Origin: Toxotes chatareus
Lineage: Eukaryota > Chordata > Actinopteri > Toxotidae
Reading direction: 5' to 3'
Assembly (NCBI GenBank): GCA_016801885.1
Contig: CM028892.1
Span: 7,820,114 to 7,884,113 of the forward strand
DNA length: 64,000 bases
The translations under genes were made by a program, and so were the position numbers. The stretch's first letter is position 1; the number at the start of each line of letters is the position of its first letter. Positions 12,640 to 23,590 of this stretch are shown here, one piece after another. The notes below the pieces were generated by a model. It was not told the origin of the DNA. It ran no database searches and saw nothing but the letters and a program-made list of their open reading frames with translations.

Positions 12640-13560
12640 CAAAGATATTATAATTTGTCCTTGGGAAGCGTGGTGCAACACTAAAAGAAATCATTTTTGA
12701 GCTGGAGGAAGCAACTTGTGAAATCTTAATTAAAAGATTGTATCAGACATGGCGTTGCTTATGGAAAATAGGGAAATAATGGACTTAAAAGACAAGTTTT
12801 TCAGACGGAGCAGAGAAATAATTCACTATGCTGGGGTAGCTGCAATGAGAGAGAACTTATTTGCCGCAGGGAGAGAATTGGCATTTTTAATATCCACGGC
12901 AATGAAATCTCAATATAGCTACTGTGAGGCTGCAGAGTGTCATTTGGAATAAGATCCTTCATCTTCTGTATTTTCCTCTGCTGTTTGTCTCTTTTTAGGC
13001 CTCATTATGGCAAAAACAAAGTGTAATTAACGCAATCATGATTAATTACAGCACACAGCCTTGGTTTACACATCTGCCTAATTGCAACTTTCTTTCACTT
13101 TATTTCAAATGTTCAAGTAAGCAGAACTTGTCACATTAGCTGGGTTTCTTCTCTCTCTTCTTCTCTCCTTCTCTGGAGGTCCATACCATTGTTGTTTCTT
13201 CAACTTTTTCTCGAACAGTTTCAAAGCACATTCCAGCTAAACAGCCCTTTGCACAAGTACTCCCACACGTGTTACTCCCAACAGCAGCCAAGTCCTCATA
13301 TAGAACTGGAGACGGCCATTTTGGAGGATAACATGGGCAAAGCAGGAAGTGTAGCACTGCCAAAGGCAACCTGCCAAGCTGATTCCCACAGCGATATATA
13401 CATAGTAATACCCCTATTGATTGCTCTGAATATATTTATTAGGGGGGGAACCGGAAAGCAGGCTGAGAGAAAAATGGGAGAATTTATGACAACCAGTGCT
13501 CAAGATTAATTCACTTTTTAATTACAGAGAAGTACATAGGTATTGCCTGTCGAGTAGTTA
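12640..13560. promoter_or_regulatory. Candidate conserved noncoding cluster
   Basis: Contains CTTAATTAAAAG near 12726, GTGTAATTAACGC near 13021, ATGATTAATTACAG near 13038 and TTTTTAATTACAG near 13516. Nothing coding or mobile explains the segment. The call rests on composition and motif density alone. Confidence 0.25.
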
Positions 13561-14124
13561 GATTTAAAGCTAAGACAAACAGCAAGAGATGCTTGCTGAG
13601 AACGCAGTATATGGAAGAAGGTTTATGAATCAATACTACATTTTTCCTTGACTCTGCCTCATGAAGTTGCCAGCGTGTATTTTAGGTTCTCAAGCATTTT
13701 CACGCTCAGTGGAAATTTGAGGCAGATCTGCTTTCTGCCTGTTGTTTAACTCCATCATTTCTTTCTCTGGATTGAATACATTTGCCGTATAAACTGTCAA
13801 GCTGATTATTCTGTACACCAACCGCTCCATTAGCTTTCTACGTTATATCATTTCCATTTTTTTTAATTCAGTTGGTTTTCTCTTGTTTTCGTGCTGCAGG
13901 GATAAAATTCCCCTGCAGAGGAAAGAAAAGCTTTCCAGAATGTTAATGTGTTTAGTAGGCAGAGCAACAGCAGAACTCTGTCCGTTAACACAGTTTAGTC
14001 CTCCTGAGCCCAGGACAACTGTCTCCGAGTCTTTTTTCCACGCCTGAGACATCCTAAAGACGAGCTATTAAGCTCTTCAAAGATAGGTGATGATGGGAGG
14101 GTCAGGAAAAGGAATAGTTAAATC

Positions 14125-14145
14125 TTTTTTTTTTTTTTTTTTTTT
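14125..14145 (+). repeat. Poly-T tract (21 T)
   Basis: Longest homopolymer in the window. Others include A16 at 10303, T16 at 11081, T18 at 19867, T18 at 39005 and T17 at 55501. Confidence 0.95.
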
Positions 14146-15119
14146 AGAGAAGGGAGATAATGCCGACGTGGTAATGATCACGTTTGTCGCTTTGTCACTT
14201 TAAGGTAAAAATCGATTTTCCACAGTGTGTTGTGTGTGTAATTTGGTCTGCTGCGCTTACTTTAACTTCCATCAAAAGGAGGCATCGATTTCATGTGAAG
14301 AATCTTAATCATCCACAATGTTTAATAACCTGCGAGGACTACAACATAACACCTGCTGCCCTGTCATCATCCATGAAGGCCAGCTGGCATTTATGCCTCA
14401 GTCGAAAGTCACATGTTCTCAGAATTGACGTCTGACCCTGTAAAGGACAACACTCAGCCAGGACTCATGTAATCATATGTGATTTTTGACCTCTGCAAGA
14501 ACCTGTGACCAACTAGATTTTTTTTTTTTTCCCCCCAATATAGTGACGCTTAGCAGAAGCATGTTTGGAGGAAACATGTGCATCTGATCCTCTGCAATGT
14601 TGCAAAGTCTGCAGCCATATGGAAAAAAATAAGAGCTTTGACACCTGTGGGATCAAAGTGTTTGAAATTAATTTTTATTTTTTATTTTGTGCTTTTGTGC
14701 TTGTGAAATCATTAGTTGAGGTTTGTACTTGTGTCATAGAAGATTCTAGTGAGATTTTCATAGCTCATGTTGGTAACATCACATGCTTACAAAAAATGCA
14801 GGCTGTACATTTGTATTTATTGTAATGTACTTATTTGATTCCATATATTCATATAAATAGTTTGAGACAATTTGAAACTATAGAGCAAAGTCAGCTGAGC
14901 ACTATGTCTGAAATAACTCCAGCTTATTTAATATCTAAACCAAAACTCAGCATACATTGAAATAATTGCTTGAGATACAAGCCTGGTGGGTAAACCGGGG
15001 CGGCAATCAGCAAGGAAGCTGTCAGCAAGATGCATGTACATGTTAACCCCACCTGCCCTCCTCCTTCAGCCTCCATCACTAAACATCTTCACGCCCAAGC
15101 AATGACCCAAACTGCCCGC

Positions 15120-15120
<1 letters not shown>

Positions 15121-15158
<38 letters not shown>

Positions 15159-15165
15159 AGAGAGA
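15121..15165 (+). repeat. (AC)n(AG)n microsatellite
   Basis: About 17 AC units followed by five AG units. Confidence 0.95.
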
Positions 15166-16127
15166 AAACAGCAGCAACTTTCTCGCCGTCTCTTCTCAGC
15201 TCACTCTCCCACTCGATCTGCCGCAAAACCCTTTTCATGAAGCACCCCGGGCTTTCTTGCAACTCCGCTTCTTTTCCACCACCATCTCCTTCCTCTCTGA
15301 CTCATCCTCAACTCCTCCCCTCTGGGATATTTTAGGCCAGGCGGCTTGAAACATATCACCCTCCGTCCCTCCTCCCACCCTTCTTGTTGTCGAGTGAATA
15401 ACACTTTTCTGAGGCGGGTGGCCCCTGCTGTGGAAAAAAAAGTGAGTAATGAGTTTAGGCCTGTCTAATTAACGAGCGACTCTTTCCCGGCCATGCATGT
15501 TTAGCTGCACATGATCCATGTGTTGACAGTTTTTGTTCTGCAGTGCAAATGTTTACAGTGGTTCAAGGTTCAGAAAGTGTGCATCAGATTTAAAGAGACA
15601 TCTCATTACTGCGAAAATCTCAGTGTACCATATATGACCATTGTGAGTAATTATGTAGGGTGTCGTTCACTGGAGAGTGAAGTCGCGATGGCTTTTCCCA
15701 ATGCTGGCTGTTATATGATTTATTTGATTTCCCCTGAATGTATTGTCCCATCCTGTGAGCCCTCTCGTATTCAATTGTTTTGATGGATCTTCTAAAACAA
15801 CACCTTTTTCAATAAGGAAATACACCCTTATTGCTCTGTTCCTGCAGGGTTCCTATATTGGTATTTTTCAGCAAGTATCCTTGGAGAGTGTTGCACTGTC
15901 ATTTCTTTAGGGTTCATTCTTTTTCCAATAGTATATTTTTGCAGCGCTTTAAAAGATCACCATTTCAGCTCGGGAAGTCTCTCAGTGCATCTGGCTCATT
16001 TTTAACAAGCAGCATCCTCTTTCAGATAAAAGATTTATCTTCTGCACCTCAAAAATATCCATCATAACAAGAACACAGAGGTTCAGTTACATTTCGGCTT
16101 TAGAACTGGCAAGACAGAATTTGATCT

Positions 16128-16530
16128 ATGTGGTGTGAGTGCTGGTGCCAGACATGGTGGGTGCAGCATCTCAGAAATGGTGCTTTCAGTCACTGCAGTG
16201 TATAGAAGCAGTTAGCAGCAGGTTCTATAGATGAAATCAATAAGCGAGGTCAGAGGTGATTTCCCAGACATTAAGATATTACAAAGTGCTAATGCAGGTA
16301 CAGTATAACAGTGGTGTGCACAAGGCCATCTGAGCGATAGGAGCAGGATCCACGTCTGCCGCTTAAGAGCAAGAATATGTTATGTGCCCAGGACAGTAGC
16401 AGCGTGTTATATACCCTGAACTTGGTCTCCCAGGAAAAAAAAAACTGAAAAATGAATCTGTCGAAATGTTTTTGGTGCATGATTAGAAAATTTGTTCGCC
16501 AGTTTCAACAAGGAAAGCTAGTGATTATGG
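16128..16530 (+). mobile_element. Fossil 5' half of a Tc1/mariner-type DNA transposon
   Basis: The segment GGTGCCAGACATGGTGGGTG followed by CAGCATCTCAGAAATGG matches the N-terminal, DNA-binding part of a Tc1-like transposase gene common in fish (protein landmark GAR.GG.SISE). Further landmarks in the right order are GTTCTATAGATGAAA, ATAAGCGAGGTCAGAGG (about 16240-16256), ATAACAGTGGTG (about 16306), a weak CCCAGGACAGTAGCAG (about 16387) and GAAAATTTGTTCGCCAG (about 16486). Spacing is shorter than in an intact element, so several internal deletions are inferred. The first 130 bases are convincing; the extension past about 16260 is weaker. Stops in every frame show it is inactive. Confidence 0.7.
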
Positions 16531-18469
16531 TCCCACCTATAATGCTGCCATCACATTGTTAAATAACAGAGAAATGTAAACCCAGGTCTCTAATTTGTCC
16601 TTTGTAGTTCCCCATTTTCCTCTTGTTGTGGTTTAACCCGGAGATCATCAGAGACTGCAGTCATCCCAACTCTGCTCCATTTCAGCCACTTTCCTCAAGC
16701 AGATGTTTCAGGGCAACAGCCGCGAGGTCCTCCCGCTAAAATAACTGTTATTTTGCCAGAACTATAAAATGTAACTCCCACGCAGCGCCATTACAGCCAC
16801 CAACAGCACTAACAGCAGCATCTCACAGGCACTGAACTGTATATCTGACCGCTCTGTACGTCTCGTGCATTCAGCGCGGTTCATGAAGTCTTATCTACTG
16901 AGGGAAAATTGTACACATTCTGTTTTGTGCTAACAAAAGTACTTTTCCTTCGACAAAGGTCAGATTAACAGTTTACAATGGCATTTTTCCAGTCCATTGA
17001 CCTATTTATTTAGCCATGAAAAAGAAGAGTGCACAGTAAAATCCTGTAAGTCCTTGATGACAGTCTCTCAAAAATACAGTATACTTTCACAGTACAGTAC
17101 ATACAGCAAATACAGAATGTAATAATGTGCAATAACTATTTATATTTAATCCCAGTAGTTAACTCAAGTATTATTCTGATAGTGTCTTCTCGGTTATTTT
17201 ACCTCTTTTTGATCATTAAGATGAGTTTCATTGATTCAGTGACTTCAGTTTGCTGGTTACCTGGATTCTTGATTCATTTATCCCCTCTGCCCTGAGGAGG
17301 CCTGTTTCTTTTTCAAAACTTTAACAGTCTCTGACAGCTGCTGACAAATGTATTCTCCTTCCCAGTGCTAAGGAGCTCCCTTCGGCCTCAGTCCAGTTTG
17401 AGGACATTCTTGCCAACTTATTCAACACTTTAAAGTCCTTGAGTCTTGCATTGTCTTTGAGATTCACTTGAATGACATATTCGTGACACAAGCAAGGTCA
17501 AATCATTTGACGTCATTCATATATACTTGTTCCTTCTCTTTGATTTGACTGTCAAACAGACCATTCCTCGTCGCTCAGCTGCACATTTTCCTTCATCTTG
17601 TTGTGATGTTGGACAATAGGTAGTAAAAGAAAATAGCGTTTGACAAAATTTGATCTCTTTTTCAAACATTTTTATCTGAGATAAGCTCCCATTTCTTTTC
17701 AGTGAGCGTTCATTTCGGTGGAAACCGCATCAATAAGTGTTGTTCTCATTTATATTGACCATTTAAAGCCTACCTTTCTTTTGGAGTATTATCACCGAAA
17801 TGAAAACGATGAGACATGTTTTTGATTGTTAGGGAGATTATACATTGTAAGGTGTCAGTTACGTACTCTGCTGTGAATTGTAGCTGCATTATTTTGAGCC
17901 ACACTTTAGAATGACAGTATTGGTCAGTTGGTTGGTTCATTACTTTAACCCAGACTGAATTAGCTCAACATCTGCTGGATGGCTTCCTGCTAAATTCTTG
18001 CTCCATCATCAAGTCTGAACATTATTTTGTCCATTACTTTGATTTAAGAGCAAATGCCTGCACAACTAATGACGTTCCCATCAGCCTCAGCTGTACTTTG
18101 TGTTTAATACTAATCTGAAAATGTGCATCCGAATACACTGACCTAAAATTGAAACCATGGTTAACATTTTAACTGCTAAATGTTAGCAGGTTATAGTTGT
18201 ATTGTCCCTGTTAGGTCAGTGCACTGCACTGTGCCTAAGTACAACTAGTCTTACTCTTGTTATGAGGATGTTCTGTTTTAAAAAATCATCACAGTGGCTG
18301 AGAAGGCAAGAGTCTAACCAACGGAATCATACAGCATATTACATGTTCATATTCATGTAACTTTTAATAGTTCTAGCAGTCTGAGAAAGTTGTACACAGT
18401 GCTGGCGGCCTGCGGGCAGAAAAATGGAAGGTAGAAGGTTAAACAAAAGATGTTCCAGTCTGGTCTAAT

Positions 18470-18565
18470 CAGGGCCAGATTATCAACCGGGCAACTGCCC
18501 CCCAGGGGCACAAACAACCCCAGATTCACTGTGGGTCAGTGGGGCTCCTGGGCCACCGAACAGGT
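18470..18565 (+). repeat. Possible decayed repeat resembling 'GGGC..TGCCC..GGGGC' fish elements
   Basis: GGGCCAGATTATCAACCGGG followed by CAACTGCCCCCCAGGGGC has the look of a recurrent fish repeat starting with 'GGCCGGATTAAC..GGGC'. The match is from loose recall and both boundaries are guesses. Confidence 0.25.
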
Positions 18566-18934
18566 TAGTGCACATAGCTTTTCATCGCCAGTGAAATTAA
18601 CAGACATTAGCAATTTATTCACATGTCATCGTTTCATCTTATTGTGATTTATATTTAAGAAAGAAAATCTTCAGTCGGATTTTCACATCAGACTAATCGT
18701 TATTACTGATCTGAGGAAAGTGAAGCAGAGACATAACAGGGGTGGAATTTGTTACTTGCAGGATGGTAGGACTCTGTGCCAAAAAAAGATCAGGATTTTT
18801 TTTTTTCTTTTGCATGTGTATGACTAACAAGGTTTGCTTCTCAAGTTGCTCCAAAACTGCTTTCATTTACTTTTCTCCCATGGAACCAACGCTGCATCTT
18901 TCCTTTAACGATCTCACACTCACAAACACATGCC

Positions 18935-18937
<3 letters not shown>

Positions 18938-18965
<28 letters not shown>
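18938..18965 (+). repeat. (CA)n microsatellite
   Basis: About 14 CA units. Confidence 0.95.
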
Positions 18966-19029
18966 TACTCCTCTTAATCTATGTCTGCTGAAGTGGTCTT
19001 TAATGAGGTGTGAACAGAGGACCACAGCC

Positions 19030-19082
19030 TTCTCTCTCCCTCCCTCCCTCCTTTTTCATCCTCTCTCTCTCTCTCTCTCCCC
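19030..19082 (+). repeat. Pyrimidine tract: (CT)n, (TCCC)n
   Basis: Three tetramer CTCC/TCCC repeats, then about ten CT units. A purine-rich partner follows about 50 bases later, so the two could pair as an imperfect hairpin. Confidence 0.9.
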
Positions 19083-22000
19083 TGAGAGCGACAGAAACAG
19101 ACAGACAGAGCGACAAAGACAGCAAGCGACAGACGGAAAGAGGTGGAGGGAGAGAAGGCGATGGTAGAGTTAATGGGAGAGAACGAGGTCTTTTTTTCTA
19201 TTTCATTACTCCATCCCCCCATCCATCATCATGTGATCACAGGGAGAGCAGATCACAGGGCCTGTGAGGGACACTTTAAAGATTTTCTCCGTAGCTGATA
19301 CCAGCATCAGGCTTTTCAGTGTTTATGTGTGCAGGAATGTGTGTGTGTGAGTGTGTGTAATGTGCTTATACTGTTTGTGTGTAGAGAAGCGGGTCAGGCT
19401 GGATGTGTTTCTAGCCCCTCAGCGAAAAGCCTGCCCACTCCCACTCATAATAACCCACCACAGAATTATGGTTTTGTAGTTGAAGACCAGCCAGCTTCAC
19501 TAATGCATCTCAAATTTGTGTGTCTGTGCGTGAATGTGTGTGTTTGCATGCCTTCCAGCACGGTGGGATCCCACTGACGAACAGCATATCAGCAGCATGC
19601 CCTTGATTTGGACGAAGGGCAGTAGTTCTACCAGAATTAAACAGCAGTCTCCTCCTTTTGTTACCTTCAGCTTTAAAATGACACCACACTTGCCAAAAAT
19701 CAACCTCATGTCCTCCGAGCTTATTAAAAAATACAGCAGAAGTTTGATTACCTTCCAGGTTTGGGATTTCACCTTCAACTGGCTCTGCACAACCTGCAAA
19801 TGAAAAAAGAATTCACATTTGAATGAAAGAGAGTCTCTGTATTCTCAGTACCTGTCCACACATTGCTTTTTTTTTTTTTTTTTTAATTGAAAAACATCCA
19901 TCTTCTCAGTTTAAATTGCAAAGTGAGGTTACCGCAGTGAGCAGCATGTCATGTTCATTTAATTGAGATGCAGTGGAGTCATCCTGTTTGCTCAGATGTA
20001 ATTCTGAAATTGGCAACTGTCACAGTCAAAGGACATGGGAGATTAATCCCTCAGCTGAAAGGTGGTAAAACAGCAGATAACTCAGCCACAGTGCGTGTTC
20101 CCTCTGGCCTTAATAGAATCTCCCATTTACTCTGGTCCATACCATCGGACTGGGTATGGAGATCCAAATGGAGCTTCTGAATAAGGCACACAATAGATAT
20201 ACATAATATTATACTGGTATTATATGAGAAAAATACAGTACCCTTAAGTCAGTCTTGAGTTACTACAGTAGAATGCATGTTACCATATGATATGACAACA
20301 CTAACATTACTCACAGGCCCAAACGTACATCGGAGCAGGTTTTGGTAGTCTGTCTAATCGTTCCTCCTGTTCACATTGGCTTGGAGGTCATCCATTCATA
20401 ATCTGATTTTACTCTAGGTACTGTGGGACAAAGTGCACAGCACACTGAGTGGAAGATGCATCCTAAATTTCAGCTGAAGCTAACATGAGCCTGTTTAAGT
20501 GTACATATGGACATGTGACTTTAAAAATAAAGTGTGAATGACAAGGAAATGTCAAATTAGAACCACAGCACTGGGCTTAAACCTAAGTCTAAATGTTGGA
20601 ATGAATCTTAGATCTCTTTCATGCCTAATTTTCCTTCTGTTCACTTACGTATTATGTGGCAGACACCAGCAGATTTGGTAAACACGGATCTGCTGTGTGC
20701 AGCTGTGTTGAGTTAATAGCACATGACTACATTTCAGTGTATTCTGAGTATAGCTGCCAGCGGCAGCTGTAAAGCTTTCAGGGTATTTCCAACCTATGCC
20801 ATGTTTTCCATTTTCCTGTTTAAAACATCCTGGCAATTGATTGTGTACCTTCAATCACTATCAAGCTTTCCTACCTCCAGGTGCTACTCAAGGCAGTTGG
20901 AAGGGGTGCCTCTGTATAATGCATAACACTTGGCCAATGAAATTTCAAACAGTTGGAGAGAAGAAGTGATTAAAATGTCCATTTAATATAAACACGCTCA
21001 TGCAGCACTGCACTTATCTTAGAATTGGAGTGGATCTAATGGATTTGAATAACTATCACAACTATTTTGTATATATTTTAGTATCAGTGTTTTAGTGTAA
21101 GCAATGTAATTATATAATATATAATAATATATAACTTTCAAACTTACTTTATCAGAATAAGCAAGAAGCAATGGCTCCAGGTTTGATGTTCATATCCCCA
21201 GCTTCTCTTTTCATGTTACTATAAATACGTGCAGCCACATCCCTTCACGTGCACCATTTTCTCTCGCTAGATTCACTGTTTTCTTGTATGAGACAAACCA
21301 TCAGAGTGGAAAAAGTCATTTTTCTTTTCATGTCATAATGAAACAAAATAATCTAAGCATATTTCATCAAGAAAAAGGTAATGAGATTTCTTTACACAGC
21401 ATTGAGACACACTCGGCACAGGGAAAGGCATAATTTGCTGTGGTGCTTTTTTGAATTTGTAACTAATGAGCTCACATAGGCATTTTTTTCCTGTTTTCAG
21501 CCCACTCTTCTCTACAAACTGCATGATCCTTGTTATGGTTTTGTGAGTCAATTGATTGGACATCAGAACAGTGGAGGGGTTTTTTTCATTAGCACAAGTG
21601 TGTGGACACCAGACAGAGGGAAATTAAATGCACAAAATCTGCATACTATGTATAGTCCCGTTTCACCAGCAGCATTTGACATTTTTTGAGACGTTTCTTT
21701 GAGATGATGCTTTTAAAAAAGGTTTGTTTTTCTGCAAAGCTACAAGTCGAGTTCAGCTGATTACATAGACTGTCTCTAAATAAATCAAGCCAATCAAGTT
21801 GTGCTTGTTTCTTCATTGCACGTCTAGACTTAGAATTTGTTGATTAAACGTCTGAAATCGGTTATGTTTAGGCCTGTACCTGACCAGAACCAGCAGTGTG
21901 AATTATGGCTCATATCTGTCAGGAGCAGAGTCAGAAGTAGCATAATGTTGAGCTACAAAACCTGGTGGGGAGGAGTGGTGGTAAATAGATGAGTCAACAA

Positions 22001-22689
22001 AGTATGAGACTTTGATACCACCATTCACATCCTGTTTCCTACCAGCAGTAGTGTCGGTATCTTTTAATCATGACTGTGATCTCTCCCTAACCTGAACCAA
22101 GCGGATTAAGTTGCCTCAGCTTAATCAAACCTGAACCACAGATGGCAGCAGAAGAATGGTAGCAGATGGGTTGTTCTGAAAGACGATGGCAAATGACATT
22201 TTACCAGTTAGTTGTGAGGACTTGCTAAGCCGGTAAATGTAAATCTGCATGCAGTCCTTAGAAATGATGATATATTTATGAGGAGCCTTCATGTACACCA
22301 GCTGATGTAAGATGACCCCAAAGCAAAATATATTTTAGCTGTCCATGAACAATATCAGTTAGGCCAGTTTAGTTCAAAGTTTGTGGACGTTTTTGAATTC
22401 ATTTAACTTGTCTCATCAAGACAGAAGAATCTGCAGAAACTGCAGAAACTGTGCAGTTGCATCATAGAACTCGAGAGTGGCCAAAAATGAGTCAATATTA
22501 AAATGCAGCTGTATGTTAACACTATATCACCAGAGAAGTAACATATAAAGGATCCAGTTCAGTGTAAACTTGGAAAATCTTCCTTCATTCTGTTGCTCCT
22601 CTCTAAAACTCGCCTAATTTTTCCAGGTTCAGCTCGACGATCACCAATTCAGTCAAACCACAAGTCATTTGTACTGAAACAAGCCTTAT

Positions 22690-22860
22690 CCCTCTGAGTA
22701 TTTCCAAGCGTGCAGAGATAGAAAACCTCTCTGATGCCACTTTGAAGACTAGAACCAATTAGGGAATCATTATAATGAGGGGCCTCTAAGTGCACGTCTT
22801 TTGTTACTCAGCAGCTGTCTAATTGGTATTGGTGTATTTCGAAGGGAGTTGGGACGAAGG
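22690..22860. promoter_or_regulatory. Candidate conserved noncoding element 0.7 kb upstream of the exon
   Basis: A 9-bp inverted repeat flanks its core: ACCAATTAG at 22754-22762 and CTAATTGGT at 22819-22827. CAGCAGCTG lies between them. No repeat family or coding frame explains it. Regulatory or splicing role is inference. Confidence 0.3.
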
Positions 22861-23474
22861 CTGTTCTAAAGTAACCGTCATACACTTTTAAAGCAGCAGG
22901 TCTCTCATGGCACATTTTGATGATATATAAATATATATCACATGGCTTGTGCATAAGGTCCTGTTTTTTCATTTTCAAATGTATACTCTAAGCATTTATG
23001 GTATGTAAAAAAAAAACCATACATTTTCCAGTCATATTAAATGTACACAGCTGAAACCACTGAACTTCCTGCGGCAGCTCTGAACCTTCCCATGCGCACT
23101 GCAGCTGTGAATGATTTTTACCTCAGGATATACAGTAAAGTCAGAAATGGTTGACTAGTTTCACAGCTACTGTGTGCGGCACAGTTTGTGCTGCAGTCCA
23201 CGTCAAAACCATATCATCACTTACACACTCAGTTATACAAGTAACAAATAGCATTAGTATTGAAGCAGCTGCTGCTTTGAGAGTATGTGCATTGATGTTT
23301 AAAGCTTTGAACTGATAATTCTGAGTCTTAGTAACCCATCTCTTTTTTCTCTATCTCTCTTTAAATATTATATTTCCATGTATTTGTTCCCATTTTAATG
23401 CAGCCTTTATTGTGGTCTTTAATGAATAAATCATACTCCCACTGTCCACGGGGGAGAAAGATGTGGAATTTAAT

Positions 23475-23509
23475 GTGCTCTTTCTTTCTTTCTGTTTGTC
23501 TTTTGACAG
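23475..23509 (+). promoter_or_regulatory. 3' splice site and polypyrimidine tract of the IL1RAPL exon
   Basis: A run of T and C with repeated CTTT units leads into GACAG at 23505-23509. A TTTAAT sequence around 23469-23474 lies about 36 nt before the AG and could serve as the branch point. The tract is strong, which suggests constitutive recognition of this short exon. Confidence 0.8.
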
Positions 23510-23584
23510 CCCCGCTAACAGACAAGCCGCCAAAAATCCTTTCCCCTTCAGAGAGCCAAATGAGCATCATAGAGATGGCAATAG
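23510..23584 (+). CDS. il1rapl1/2: Internal coding exon of an IL1RAPL-family synaptic receptor (linker into Ig domain 3)
   Basis: IL1RAPL1 and IL1RAPL2 are single-pass receptors of the IL-1 receptor family: three extracellular Ig domains, a transmembrane helix and a cytoplasmic TIR domain. IL1RAPL1 acts at synapses through presynaptic PTP-delta. The exon is 75 nt in phase 1/1: its first two bases complete an Ala codon and its last G begins a Gly codon. It reads PLTDKPPKILSP then SESQMSIIEMAI. The PLTDKPPK core and the 26-residue spacing from Ala to Gly match, from memory, the segment between Ig2 and Ig3 of IL1RAPL1/2. The acceptor is a long pyrimidine run ending TTTTGACAG; the donor is ATAG/GTAAGA. 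Splice signals, frame and protein match agree, so the exon call is strong. The paralogue is unsure: the tail residues Q-x-S-I-I-E-M fit recalled IL1RAPL2 slightly better than IL1RAPL1. No other exon of this gene is seen in the window. Confidence 0.9.
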
Positions 23585-23590
23585 GTAAGA
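23585..23590 (+). promoter_or_regulatory. 5' splice site of the IL1RAPL exon
   Basis: GTAAGA directly follows ATAG and matches five of the six usual intronic donor positions (GTAAGT). With the acceptor at 23509 it fixes the exon length at 75 nt. Confidence 0.8.

Larger units (their letters stand above)
12311..16127 (+). other. Intron block with AT-rich, homeodomain-rich segments and microsatellites
   Basis: From about 12640 to 13560 the sequence is smooth, free of simple repeats and rich in TAATTAA/GATTAAT cores (for example 13023-13048 and 13505-13525). It could be a conserved noncoding cluster. A T21 run lies at 14125-14145 and a long (AC)n(AG)n tract at 15121-15165. A short frame around 15511-15783 resembles no protein I know. 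Confidence 0.55.
16531..23474 (+). other. Intron block upstream of the exon
   Basis: No further exon found. Contents: (CA)n at 18938-18965, a pyrimidine tract at 19030-19082 opposite a purine-rich stretch at about 19131-19190, T18 at 19867, an unplaced repeat-like segment at 18470-18560, and a possible conserved block at 22690-22860. Confidence 0.6.

Noticed and set aside
15837..15881. 27-nt microexon-like segment after GTTCCTGCAG
   Set aside because: The donor (GTATCC) is weak and the inserted residues would be strongly hydrophobic in an extracellular linker.
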